DNA from: Bradyrhizobium sp. WD16
GTDB lineage: Bacteria > Pseudomonadota > Alphaproteobacteria > Rhizobiales > Xanthobacteraceae
Direction: 5' to 3'
Length of the DNA: 64,000 nucleotides
Assembly (NCBI RefSeq): GCF_024181725.1
Contig: NZ_CP028908.1
Coordinates: 372,001 to 436,000, forward strand
Shown in pieces: positions 1 to 7,749 of the stretch. Every line of letters begins with the position of its first letter. Within the stretch, counting starts at the first letter, position 1. The notes beneath the pieces are model-generated. The model was given only the letters and a program-made list of their open reading frames with translations, did not search any database and was not told the origin of the DNA. A program made the position numbers and the translations under genes.

Positions 1-205
1 CGTGGCTCGGCTGGATCGTGAGGGAAACGTGCTGTTGTTTCCGATTTTTCGGTTGAGGACAACCCCGCGGCAACATGTCGGGACCGGGCCTGGTACACCA
101 GGGATGCCCCGGTCCGTCAACCGCGCGGGAGAGCTGCGAAAAGCGATACCCACCCGTCCCGCCGATGCTTTATGAAGGCGGGATCGCCCTCGTCCCGCAA
201 CGGCC

Positions 206-1030
206 ATGACCCCGGAACCGATGCCCAGCGCCGCCGAACTGCTCGCCTTCTATCTGGAGGCCGGAGTCGACTGCGCGCTGGCCGAGGCGCCGATTGACCG
301 CCTGGCGGAAGAAGCCGCCGCAGACCTTGCGCCCGCCGCGGCGCCGCCGCGACGCCCGCTCGGCGTGGCCGAAAGCGTGCCGGCCGCGGCCATGGCGCGG
401 ACCGATGCGGCGCCGGCCCCCGACGTCGCCATCCTGTCGGCGCGCGAGGCGGCGGCGACGGCGGCCAGCCTCGAGGACTTGCGCGCGCTGCTCGAGGCCT
501 TCGAGGGCTGCGCTCTGAAGAATACTGCGACGCGCCTCGTCTTCGCCGACGGCAATCCGCAAGCGCGCATCATGTTGGTCGGCGAGGCCCCGGGCCGCGA
601 CGAAGATATCGAGGGCCGCCCCTTCGTCGGCCGCTCGGGCAAGCTGCTCGACCTGATGCTCAAGGCGATCGGACTGGACCGCAATTCGGTCTATATCGCC
701 AATGTCATTCCGTGGCGGCCGCCCGGCAACCGCACGCCGACGCCGCAGGAGACGCAGATCTGCCTGCCCTTTATCCGCCGTCAGATCGAACTCGTCGATC
801 CCGACATCCTGGTGACGCTCGGCAATCCGTCAACCCAGGCGCTGCTGCAGACGCGGGAGGGCATCATGAAGACCCGCGGCCGCTTCATGGAGTATGATAC
901 CGGCTCGCGTCGGATCAAGGCGATGCCGACCTTCCACCCGGCCTATCTGCTGCGATCGCCGGCGTTCAAGCGGCACGCCTGGCTCGACCTGCGCGCGGTG
1001 CGCCGGGCGCTGACCGCAACGACCGCGTAA
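206..1030 (+). CDS. Uracil-DNA glycosylase, family 4-like, with incomplete Fe-S ligand set
   Basis: A 274-residue protein of the family 4/5 uracil-DNA glycosylase fold, which removes uracil from DNA to start base excision repair. The core motif GEAPGRDED (about residues 126-134) is followed by [11 protein letters not shown], and RPPGNRTP (171-178) and HPAYLLRS near the C-terminus are also typical. The first 80 residues are an Ala/Pro-rich linker-like extension. Family 4 enzymes normally carry four cluster cysteines. Here only Cys102 (FEGCALK) and Cys186 (ICLPF) sit at the expected places. The first position is Phe99 and the one usually seen as VKCRPPGNR reads IPWRPPGNR (Trp170). The protein therefore probably lacks a normal 4Fe-4S cluster. 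The family call is firm; substrate range is inferred. The gene converges on the glycosyltransferase at 1384-2895, with a repeat array between them. Confidence 0.88.
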   Translation: MTPEPMPSAAELLAFYLEAGVDCALAEAPIDRLAEEAAADLAPAAAPPRRPLGVAESVPAAAMARTDAAPAPDVAILSAREAAATAASLEDLRALLEAFEGCALKNTATRLVFADGNPQARIMLVGEAPGRDEDIEGRPFVGRSGKLLDLMLKAIGLDRNSVYIANVIPWRPPGNRTPTPQETQICLPFIRRQIELVDPDILVTLGNPSTQALLQTREGIMKTRGRFMEYDTGSRRIKAMPTFHPAYLLRSPAFKRHAWLDLRAVRRALTATTA

Positions 1031-1058
1031 GCCCCGCTGCAATTCTGCTAGTGTTCTG

Positions 1059-1136
1059 CTAGTGTGGCGTCTCGCAATTGCCTATGCCCTTTGCGGCAAG
1101 CCCCTGTAGGCAATTGCGAGACATAAGCCACACTAG
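1059..1136. repeat. CTAG-bounded hairpin repeat, type A (copy A1)
   Basis: A 78 bp imperfect palindrome opening and closing with CTAG. The outer arms are CTAGTGTGGC and GCCACACTAG. The inner stem is CTCGCAATTGCCTA (1071-1084) against TAGGCAATTGCGAG (1107-1120), with a 22-base loop. A second CTAGTG lies just upstream at 1048. A2 at 38332-38409 has the same length and stem. It is the first member of a four-element array in the gap between two convergent genes. Confidence 0.93.
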
Positions 1137-1149
1137 CACTTTGATTTTG

Positions 1150-1224
1150 CTAGTGTCCCGTTTCCAACGTTCGTATCCCATTGCAGCAGGCGCTCATACG
1201 AACGTTGGAAACAAGGGACACTAG
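1150..1224. repeat. CTAG-bounded hairpin repeat, type B (copy B1)
   Basis: A 75 bp palindrome starting CTAGTGTCCC and ending GGGACACTAG. The stem is GTTTCCAACGTTCGTAT against ATACGAACGTTGGAAAC, with a 19-base loop containing CATTGCAGC. It follows A1 after a 13-base spacer (CACTTTGATTTTG). Nearly the same spacer follows A2 at 38410-38422, so spacer and element may travel together. Confidence 0.93.
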
Positions 1225-1238
1225 CAATGTTCATGATT

Positions 1239-1316
1239 CTAGTGTGGTTTTGGATCTGACGCTCGTTCGAAGAACTCGCTGCAATACTGAAACGAGCGTC
1301 AGATCCACCACACTAG
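1239..1316. repeat. CTAG-bounded hairpin repeat, type C (copy C1)
   Basis: A 78 bp palindrome with CTAGTGTGG and CCACACTAG ends and stem GGATCTGACGCTCGTT against AACGAGCGTCAGATCC. It has a TTTT bulge on the left arm. The final CTAG (1313-1316) is also the first CTAG of the next element D1, so the two elements share one boundary. C2 and C3 are copies of this type in the opposite orientation. Confidence 0.93.
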
Positions 1317-1387
1317 TGTCCCTATGTCTCCGAATGACCGTGCGAGCGCGAGGCAAACGAAGCGGCAATTCGGAGACGGGACACTAG
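1313..1387. repeat. CTAG-bounded hairpin repeat, type D (copy D1)
   Basis: A 75 bp palindrome with stem GTCTCCGAATGACCG against CGGCAATTCGGAGAC and a 22-base loop. Its terminal CTAG at 1384-1387 contributes the TAG stop codon of the minus-strand glycosyltransferase gene. It is the fourth element of the A-B-C-D array. Confidence 0.93.
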
Positions 1388-2895
1388 GGTGCCGCGGGAC
1401 GCAGGATCGCCCAGCCGACGCGCAGCGGCCCGTGGCGGCCGTTGACCAGGCGGTCGAAAGCGCGCGGCACTTCCGGCGCGAGATTGGGAAAACGGCGGGC
1501 GATGTCCTCGGGCGGCGTACCGGCCGTATCGGCGGCGCGCCACACCACGAGGCCGCCGCCGGCCCGGAATTGATCCATGGTCAGCCACGGCGTGCGCGCC
1601 GGCGCCGCGTCGAGGAAGAGATGCGGCCGGTCCTTGGCGGCAAAACCGATCAGCCCGGCGAGCTCGGCATCGCCGGCAACCGCGCGCAGCGGCTGGCCGG
1701 TCCGCCGCTCGTAACTGTCGTTGAAGAACCGGCCGATATCGCGGGACGGCAGCAGGGTCGGCACCTCGGCGCTCGCCGTCCAGGGCTGGACGAAGATCGA
1801 CAGCAGCACCGCCGCCGCCGGCGCCAGGATGGCGAGGGTCCAGATCGTGCGCAGCAGCTCCTGGCGGCGCAGCGCAATCAGGTCGCCGCCCAGCATCACC
1901 ACGGCAAGGCCCATCAGCATGAGCGAGGTGCCGGTGCCGCCGATGATCTGATCGAGCCCGAGCAGCGCAGTGACGAAGCTCGTCGCGAGCGGCAGCGTCA
2001 GAGCGAAGAACAGGACGAACAGCCGCGCGAAGGGATCGGTGGGCGGACGGAATACCACCGGATCGTCGTCCGGCCGCGCCGACCATCGCACCGAATTCAA
2101 GGCAACCAGCAGCAGCAGGCCGAACATGGCGACGAGGAGAGACAGCAGCCCTTCGCCCCAGCGCAGTCCCCGTCCCGTCCACTGGTCCGGCGGCGGCAGC
2201 AGGGGCGTCACCATCGCGCCGGCGCGAACCAGCCAGGCGAGATAGGGCAGCACCAGCACGATCATGACGGCGAGTGCGAACCAGGGATCGGGCGAGCGCA
2301 GTGCCCGACGGCCGCGTTCTGTGACGGCGAAGAAGCCGAACAGCAGCGCCAGCAGCAGCACCGCCGCGTGGGTGGTGAGCAGAAGCAGGCCGGCTTCGAT
2401 CGAGAGCGCGAACCAGGCGTTGCCGCGGCGCTGCCCGACCGCGCGCCAGGCGTGCAGCAGCACCAGTGCCCACAGCGGGCGCGCCAGCACCGCCGGCGAG
2501 AATTCGAGGCCCGGAAAGCCGAAGGCGGTGATGGTTGCGGTCAGCAGCACGGCGAGCGCCGCGTGCTGGCGGCCGACAACGGCGCCGCCCAGTTCGAACA
2601 GCGCCCACATGGTGACGACGAAGCAGGTTTCAGCGAGCAGATAGACGCCGAACAGATGATGGCCGAACAGGCGGAAGACGATGTCGCCGAGCCAGAAGGC
2701 GAGCGGCGGCCCGCTGTCGGTGCCGACCTGATATTCGCGACCGAAGGCGAGCAGCGTCGCGACGTCGCTCGGCGGGCTGCGGTAGAACAGCAGCGACACC
2801 ATCAGCCAGAGCAGCGCCTGCAGCAGAATGACCGCCCAGATCACGAGGCGCGGCCGCGCGCGGACCAATTCGACGATCAGGGAGGTGAAGCGCAT
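1384..2895 (-). CDS. GT39-like polytopic membrane glycosyltransferase
   Basis: A 503-residue multispanning membrane protein of the ArnT/PMT (GT-C, family 39) type, which moves a sugar from a polyprenyl-phosphate donor to a cell-envelope acceptor. The start MRFTSLIV is chosen because it begins the first hydrophobic helix and lies outside rnhB. Longer in-frame readings would run into rnhB. About ten hydrophobic segments follow (residues 15-400), then a soluble C-terminal part ending WAILRPAAP. The first periplasmic loop has PPSDVATLL where family members usually carry an acidic catalytic residue, so Asp in this motif is the likely equivalent. Substrate unknown. The TAG stop is supplied by repeat D1. 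The gene lies 71 bases downstream of rnhB on the same strand. Confidence 0.8.
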   Translation of the reverse strand: MRFTSLIVELVRARPRLVIWAVILLQALLWLMVSLLFYRSPPSDVATLLAFGREYQVGTDSGPPLAFWLGDIVFRLFGHHLFGVYLLAETCFVVTMWALFELGGAVVGRQHAALAVLLTATITAFGFPGLEFSPAVLARPLWALVLLHAWRAVGQRRGNAWFALSIEAGLLLLTTHAAVLLLALLFGFFAVTERGRRALRSPDPWFALAVMIVLVLPYLAWLVRAGAMVTPLLPPPDQWTGRGLRWGEGLLSLLVAMFGLLLLVALNSVRWSARPDDDPVVFRPPTDPFARLFVLFFALTLPLATSFVTALLGLDQIIGGTGTSLMLMGLAVVMLGGDLIALRRQELLRTIWTLAILAPAAAVLLSIFVQPWTASAEVPTLLPSRDIGRFFNDSYERRTGQPLRAVAGDAELAGLIGFAAKDRPHLFLDAAPARTPWLTMDQFRAGGGLVVWRAADTAGTPPEDIARRFPNLAPEVPRAFDRLVNGRHGPLRVGWAILRPAAP

Positions 2896-2966
2896 GAAGG
2901 ATCGAGGCCGGGGCGAGGAAGGCGACGCCCACTGATACGGCGCCCCCCGCGATGGCGCAATGGCGC

Positions 2967-3779
2967 TCAGAACGCGACCGCCTCGACGGCGGGGTCGGAG
3001 ACCACGACGGCATCGACCTCGAGCTGCCCGACGTCCTCGGCGAGCAGCGCCGCGACGGGCGCGAAACGGCGGCGGTGATGCCGCGTCGGACCGAGCCGGC
3101 GCAGCGCTTCGAGATGCCGGGGCACTCCATAACCCATGTGCTGCTCGAAGCCATAGCCCGGATGTTCGGCGCCGAGCTTGGTCATCAACCGATCGCGCGC
3201 CACCTTGGCGACGATGGAGGCGGCGGCGATCGACTGAATGAGGCCGTCGCCGCCGATGACCGGCTCGCAGGCGCAAGCCACATCGATCGGGTCGCGACCG
3301 TCGACGAAGACATGCCGGGGCTCGACCGGCAGCGCCGCCACCGCCCGGCCGAGCGCCCACAGCGACGCCCGCAGGATATTGTCGCGCTCGATCCGGGCCG
3401 GGGACGCCACCGCGAGGGCGAAGGTCGCGGTGGCGCAGATCTCCTCGAACAGCTCCTCGCGCTTGTCGCGCGTCAGCCGCTTGGAATCGTCGATGCCCTT
3501 GGGAATGCGCTTGGGGTCGAGAATGACCGCGGCGGCCACCACCGGCCCGGCCAGCGGCCCGCGGCCGACCTCGTCGCATCCCGCGACCGGCCAGATGCCC
3601 TGCTTCAGCAGCGCCCGCTCACGGCGAAAGCTCGCCGGAGCCACGGCATTGACGCCCCTGCGGCCCGCCTTGGCCGCGGGCTTGCCGGCGGCATCGGCCG
3701 TCGCCGAAGTCCTGGTTGGCGTCTTTGTCGACGTCTTGGCCGGTGCTTTGGGCGTTATGGACGAAGGGGCGCGACTCAT
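2967..3779 (-). CDS. rnhB: Ribonuclease HII
   Basis: RNase HII, which cuts the RNA strand of RNA-DNA hybrids and incises at single ribonucleotides in DNA. The [13 protein letters not shown] motif (around residue 67) carries the first two catalytic acidic residues (Asp69, Glu70). FVDGRDPI and [11 protein letters not shown] hold the other active-site positions. The protein is 270 residues, longer than a typical RNase HII of about 200-220. The excess is a Thr/Ala/Lys/Pro-rich N-terminal tail of about 60 residues, probably disordered. ATG at 3779 (MSRAPSS) is preferred over a start 12 codons earlier. Very high confidence in family. Confidence 0.95.
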   Translation of the reverse strand: MSRAPSSITPKAPAKTSTKTPTRTSATADAAGKPAAKAGRRGVNAVAPASFRRERALLKQGIWPVAGCDEVGRGPLAGPVVAAAVILDPKRIPKGIDDSKRLTRDKREELFEEICATATFALAVASPARIERDNILRASLWALGRAVAALPVEPRHVFVDGRDPIDVACACEPVIGGDGLIQSIAAASIVAKVARDRLMTKLGAEHPGYGFEQHMGYGVPRHLEALRRLGPTRHHRRRFAPVAALLAEDVGQLEVDAVVVSDPAVEAVAF

Positions 3780-3844
3780 GGCCGCGACGATGCGTCGCCG
3801 CCCCCGCGGGCGCAACCGGGAACCCGGGGCTGTGCCCGCAATTC

Positions 3845-3916
3845 CTAGTGTCCCGTCTCCGAATTACCGTGCGAGCGCGAGGCAAACGTAGCGGTAATTC
3901 GGAGACGGGACACTAG
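3845..3916. repeat. CTAG-bounded hairpin repeat, type D (copy D2, perfect)
   Basis: The best-preserved type D copy, 72 bp. Two 25-base arms pair perfectly, from CTAGTGTCCCGTCTCC through AATTACCG, around a 22-base loop. It lies between rnhB (upstream side) and the stop of the VOC gene, both on the minus strand. Its perfection suggests recent insertion or continuing selection. Confidence 0.95.
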
Positions 3917-3945
3917 CCTGATCGATCGAACGGCGCCGAGGCCCG

Positions 3946-4395
3946 TCAGGCCGGCATCTGCACCCGGCGGTCGGGACCGACCACGATGTTCGGCGCCACC
4001 ACCACCTCCCACAGGTAGCCGTCGGGATCGGCGAAGACGCCGCCATAGCCGCCATAATCGGTATCGTGGGCCGCAACGGTGACCGCCGCGCCGCAGTCCG
4101 CCGCATGGGCCAGCACGGTGTCGACCTCGGCGCGGTCGGCGCAATTCCAGGCCAGCACCACCCCGGTAAAGCCGCGATCGGGCCTCGGCGGCTCAATGCC
4201 CGCGCCCGCCGCCAGGGCGTCGGCGCGATAAAGCGCCAGCACCGTGCCGCCGGTTTCGAAAAACACCACCTCGTCGCCGGTCGCGCTGTAGCGGCGCTCG
4301 AAACCGAGCGCGACATAGAAACGGCGGCTGCGCGCCACGTCGGCAACGCCGATGGTCAGCACGGTGAAGCGTGCCTGTGGCAGCTGACCGGTCAT
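3946..4395 (-). CDS. VOC (glyoxalase/bleomycin-resistance fold) protein
   Basis: A 149-residue single-domain protein of the vicinal oxygen chelate superfamily. The paired beta-alpha-beta-beta-beta modules are visible: FTVLTIGVADVARSRRFYV at the N-terminus and the DPDGYLWEVV motif near the C-terminus, the classic VOC ending with its metal-binding Glu. These proteins act as metal-dependent lyases, dioxygenases or drug-binding proteins. Which one this is cannot be read from sequence. ATG at 4395 is preceded by a strong AGGAGG site, so the longer open frame reaching 4614 (inside the radical SAM gene) is not used. It follows the radical SAM gene by 53 bases on the same strand. Confidence 0.85.
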   Translation of the reverse strand: MTGQLPQARFTVLTIGVADVARSRRFYVALGFERRYSATGDEVVFFETGGTVLALYRADALAAGAGIEPPRPDRGFTGVVLAWNCADRAEVDTVLAHAADCGAAVTVAAHDTDYGGYGGVFADPDGYLWEVVVAPNIVVGPDRRVQMPA

Positions 4396-4448
4396 GGAAT
4401 GCCTCCTACTCGACGGCTCTTGATCCACACATCGGTTAAACGCCTCTA

Positions 4449-5636
4449 TCAGTCGAACAGCCCGAGCTGCTGGCCGGCGCGCTTCGGCCGGGCGAAATGA
4501 TCGGTGGTGAGCTTGGCCCGCTTCTTGTTGAGGCCGAGCTTGCCGCAGGCGATCTCGAAGCGGCGGCCGATCATCCACGCCATCGGCCCGGTGCCCTTCA
4601 TCCGCGTGCCCCATTGCGAGTCGTAGTCGCGTCCGCCGCGCATGTCACGGATCAGCGTGAAGATATGGCGGTAGCGGTCCGGATAGTTGGCGATCAGCCA
4701 TTCGCGGAACAGGTCGCGGACCTCGAGCGGCAGACGCAGCAGCACATAGCTCGCTTCCCTCACTCCGGCATGGGCGGCGGAATCGAGAATGCGCTCGATC
4801 TCGCTGTCGTTCAGCGCCGGGATGATCGGCGCCACCATGACCGTGGTCGGCACGCCGGCGGCGGCGAGCTGGCGCAGCGCCTCGATCCGCTTCGGCGGGG
4901 TGGAAGCCCGCGGCTCCATGCTGCGGGCGAGCCTGGGGTCCATGGTCGTGACCGACAGCGCCACCTTGACGAGGTTGCGCCGCGCCATGCGGGCGAGGAT
5001 ATCGATGTCGCGGGTCACCAGCGCCGATTTGGTGACGATGCCGACCGGGTGGCCGGCGCGCTCCAGCACCTCGAGAATGCCGCGCATGATGCGCTGCTCG
5101 CGCTCGATCGGCTGATAGGGATCGGTATTGGTGCCGATCGCGATCATCCGCGGCTCGTAGTCCGGCGATGCCAGTTCCTTCTCCAGCAGCGCGGGCGCAT
5201 CCGGCTTGGCGAACAGCCGGGATTCGAAATCGAGCCCCGGCGACAGGCCCATATAGGCGTGGGTCGGCCTCGCGAAGCAGTAGACACAGCCGTGCTCGCA
5301 GCCGCGATAGGGATTGATCGATCGATCGAAGCCGATATCGGGCGAATCGTTACGGGTGATCACCTTGCGCGCGGTGTCGACGGCGACCGTGGTCTTGAAC
5401 GGCGGCAGGTCTTCGAGGCCTTGCCAGCCGTCGTCGAAGGCGACCCGCGCCTCCGCCTCATAACGGCCGCTGGCATTGGACTGGGCGCCGCGCCCGCGCC
5501 GCCGGCCCTCGCCGACCAGGGCGGCCTCAACCGCGGCGGCGGCCGGTTCGCCAAACGGAGCGATGGCGGGCGTCGGGGGCGTCGGGGGCGGTTCTGCGGG
5601 CGAACGGCGGGATCGAGCTGCGCTGGACTTCATCAT
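4449..5636 (-). CDS. PA0069-family radical SAM protein (SPL-like)
   Basis: A 395-residue radical S-adenosylmethionine enzyme related to spore photoproduct lyase (the PA0069 family). The cluster motif CEHGCVYC (Cys113, Cys117, Cys120) binds the 4Fe-4S cluster that cleaves SAM. It is followed by GTNTDPYQPIE, conserved in this family. Residues 1-60 are low-complexity and Pro/Arg rich. The extreme C-terminus is QQLGLFD. QLxLF is the consensus by which repair proteins bind the DNA sliding clamp, so a DNA-linked role is plausible. No substrate has been shown that I can cite. The start has two ATGs in tandem; either may be used. Confidence 0.88.
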   Translation of the reverse strand: MMKSSAARSRRSPAEPPPTPPTPAIAPFGEPAAAAVEAALVGEGRRRGRGAQSNASGRYEAEARVAFDDGWQGLEDLPPFKTTVAVDTARKVITRNDSPDIGFDRSINPYRGCEHGCVYCFARPTHAYMGLSPGLDFESRLFAKPDAPALLEKELASPDYEPRMIAIGTNTDPYQPIEREQRIMRGILEVLERAGHPVGIVTKSALVTRDIDILARMARRNLVKVALSVTTMDPRLARSMEPRASTPPKRIEALRQLAAAGVPTTVMVAPIIPALNDSEIERILDSAAHAGVREASYVLLRLPLEVRDLFREWLIANYPDRYRHIFTLIRDMRGGRDYDSQWGTRMKGTGPMAWMIGRRFEIACGKLGLNKKRAKLTTDHFARPKRAGQQLGLFD

Positions 5637-5820
5637 GGTCTTGCTGCCCTGACGAGGACTCGTGATTGGAGATTAGCGCGAAAAACGAACAAAACAAGAA
5701 CAAAAGTTTGTTCGCGGCCCGGGAAAGCGCCACCGCGGCGAAGCCGGGTTCCACAGACTGCTGATTTCGCGAACGCGAGGTGATACAGGGACGGTCTGCA
5801 ACCCCTTGAGGACACGCGCT

Positions 5821-6399
5821 TTGTCATTGAGTGTCATCATTCCAACGCTGGGCGAGGAGCAGCCGGTGGTCGCCACCCTGGCGGCGCTGGTGCCGGGCGC
5901 CGCGGCGGGACTGATCCGCGAGGTGCTGCTGGTCGACACCTCGCAGAGCGACGCCATCGCCCACATTGCAGATGTTGCCGGCTGCAACTTTCTGGCGATC
6001 AAGGGCGCGCGCGCCGACGCGCTGGCCGCCGGAGCCGGGGCCGCCCGCTCCGACTGGCTGATGTTCCTCCACCCCGGCGCGGTGCTGGACACCGGCTGGA
6101 TCGACGAGACCGCCCAGTTCATCCAGAGCGTGGCGACGAGCGGCCGGCCGCGGGCCGGCATCTTCCGCTACGCGCGCGCCCCCTACAGCGAAAACTCTCT
6201 CCGCCAGACGCTCCGCAGCGTCGGCCGCGCCTTGTCCGGACCGTCCGCCGACCAGGGTCTCCTGATCGCGCGCAGCCATTACGAGCGCCTCGGCGGCCAT
6301 GCCCGCGGCACCCGCCGCGCCGAAGCCCGGCTGCTGTCGCATCTCGGCCGGTCCGGCCGGGCGCTGCTGCGCACCCGCATCTATGTCGCCGCCGGCTGA
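5821..6399 (+). CDS. GT2-like protein lacking the DxD motif
   Basis: A 192-residue protein that begins like a family 2 glycosyltransferase (SVIIPTLGEEQPVVATL, then EVLLVDTSQSD). The family would normally continue with a metal-binding DxD after WLLFLH. Here the text is DWLMFLHPGAVLD, so the acidic pair is replaced by PG. It may be inactive or use a different mechanism. The start is TTG at 5821, eight bases after a GAGGA site. An upstream TTG at 5806 is in frame but has no such spacing. Divergent from the radical SAM gene. Confidence 0.6.
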   Translation: MSLSVIIPTLGEEQPVVATLAALVPGAAAGLIREVLLVDTSQSDAIAHIADVAGCNFLAIKGARADALAAGAGAARSDWLMFLHPGAVLDTGWIDETAQFIQSVATSGRPRAGIFRYARAPYSENSLRQTLRSVGRALSGPSADQGLLIARSHYERLGGHARGTRRAEARLLSHLGRSGRALLRTRIYVAAG

Positions 6400-6400
6400 T

Positions 6401-6434
6401 TTGACGTAGTCAACCATTCAGTTGACTCCGTCAA
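6401..6434. promoter_or_regulatory. Paired 13-bp palindromic operators upstream of the MarR-GNAT gene
   Basis: Two copies of TTGAC-N3-GTCAA, at 6401-6413 (GTA centre) and 6422-6434 (TCC centre). Their centres are 21 bases apart, two turns of the helix, so both face the same side of the DNA. They end 43 bases before the ATG of the MarR-type gene. The natural reading is an autoregulatory operator. Confidence 0.7.
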
Positions 6435-6477
6435 ATATGTGGCGCATCCTCGGCCCGATCCAAGCTGGGCCGCCGCC

Positions 6478-7452
6478 ATGACCAGGACACTGTCCGACCG
6501 AAGCTCCGCGACACCATCGCTCGCCCCCGTCGACGGCGGCGCCGTCGACGCCGTGCGCGATTTCAACCGCCGCTACACCAGGATCATCGGCGTTCTCGAT
6601 CAGCACCTGCTGGCGAGCCCCTTCTCGCTCACCGAGGCGCGCGTGCTCTACGAGATCGCCCAGCGCGAACTGCCGAGCGCCAGCGAGATCGGCGCGGCGC
6701 TCAATCTCGATGCCGGCTATCTCAGCCGGATCCTGCAGCGATTTACCGAGGACGAACTGGTGTCGCGCACGGCCGGGGCGACCGACCGCCGCCAGCAGCG
6801 CCTCAAATTGACCGCCAGGGGCCGAGCCGCCTTCGGCCAGCTCGAAGCGGCCTCGCGCGCCAGCATCGGGCGCATGCTGGAACCGCTGTCCGAAGGCGAC
6901 CGGGAGCGGCTGCTCGCAGCCTTGGCCACGGTGACCCGTCTGCTCGATGACGGCGCGCCAGCCGAGGCCGCCGTCGTGCTGCGCCCGCCCCGGCCCGGCG
7001 ACATGGGCTGGGTGGTGGAACGGCACGGCGCGGTTTACGCCGAGACCTATGGCTGGGATTCCGGTTTCGAGGCGCTGGTTGCCGAAATCGTCGCGCAGTA
7101 CCTCAAGAGCTTCGATCCGGCCCGCGAGGCCTGCTGGATCGCCGAGGTCGACGGCGAACGCGCCGGTTCGATCTTCCTGGTCAGGCATTCCGACACGGTC
7201 GCCAAGCTGCGGCTGCTCCTCGTCGAGCCGTCGGCACGCGGCCGCGGCGTCGGCCGCAGGCTGGTGCAGGAATGCATCGCCTTCGCCCGTGCCCGCGGCT
7301 ACCGCAAGATCATGCTGTGGACCCAGAGCATGCTGACCGAGGCCCGCGCGCTTTATGCCGCCGCCGGATTCGTGAAGATCGCGAGCGATCCGCATCGCAG
7401 CTTCGGGCACGATCTCGTCGGAGAGACCTGGGAACTGGAGCTCAGCGCCTAA
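6478..7452 (+). CDS. MarR-type regulator fused to GNAT acetyltransferase
   Basis: A 324-residue two-domain protein. Residues about 20-155 are a winged-helix MarR domain (ARVLYEIAQ, then LDAGYLSRILQRF as recognition helix and DRRQQRLKLTARG as wing). Residues about 165-320 are a GNAT N-acetyltransferase whose acetyl-CoA loop is ARGRGVGRRLVQEC. This MarR-GNAT architecture is known in many bacteria but its ligand is mostly unstudied. The ATG at 6478 is preferred to a GTG at 6439, which would put the operators within about 5 bases of the start. The two TTGAC-N3-GTCAA palindromes upstream suggest it represses itself and senses a small molecule that it may also acetylate. Confidence 0.88.
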   Translation: MTRTLSDRSSATPSLAPVDGGAVDAVRDFNRRYTRIIGVLDQHLLASPFSLTEARVLYEIAQRELPSASEIGAALNLDAGYLSRILQRFTEDELVSRTAGATDRRQQRLKLTARGRAAFGQLEAASRASIGRMLEPLSEGDRERLLAALATVTRLLDDGAPAEAAVVLRPPRPGDMGWVVERHGAVYAETYGWDSGFEALVAEIVAQYLKSFDPAREACWIAEVDGERAGSIFLVRHSDTVAKLRLLLVEPSARGRGVGRRLVQECIAFARARGYRKIMLWTQSMLTEARALYAAAGFVKIASDPHRSFGHDLVGETWELELSA

Positions 7453-7563
7453 AATCGCCTCGCGTCGTCGGCGCGGGGCTTGGCGACATCGCCGTTCGAG
7501 GCGCCCCACCGCGCACCTCTGGTGCTGTCGAGAAGGTCAGAAGCGCATATCGGAGACTTGACC

Positions 7564-7725
7564 GTGGACCATCACCGTCCGCGACCGCCGCTGCGCGTCA
7601 CCGCGGAACGGCTTGCACTCCATCGCCACCGTGCCGGCGAATTGCGCACCGAGGCGCGGCGCAATATGTGGCGATGGCTGCGAGACCGACTGATGCGCTC
7701 GTTCAGACGGTCCCAGCGCGCGTGA
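7564..7725 (+). CDS. Small basic hypothetical protein
   Basis: A possible 53-residue, strongly Arg/His-rich protein (starts MDHHRPRPPLR). GTG at 7564 is preceded by GGAG at suitable spacing. No domain recognised. It sits alone between the MarR-GNAT gene and the end of convergent moaB. High GC alone makes frames of this length common, so it may not be real. Confidence 0.25.
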   Translation: MDHHRPRPPLRVTAERLALHRHRAGELRTEARRNMWRWLRDRLMRSFRRSQRA

Positions 7726-7749
7726 CGCGCTGAAGCGACAGAAGCGCTC

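Noticed and set aside
1059-1387. Possible CRISPR-like array
   Set aside because: The units are hairpins with four different stems, not identical direct repeats with unique spacers, and no cas gene is present.
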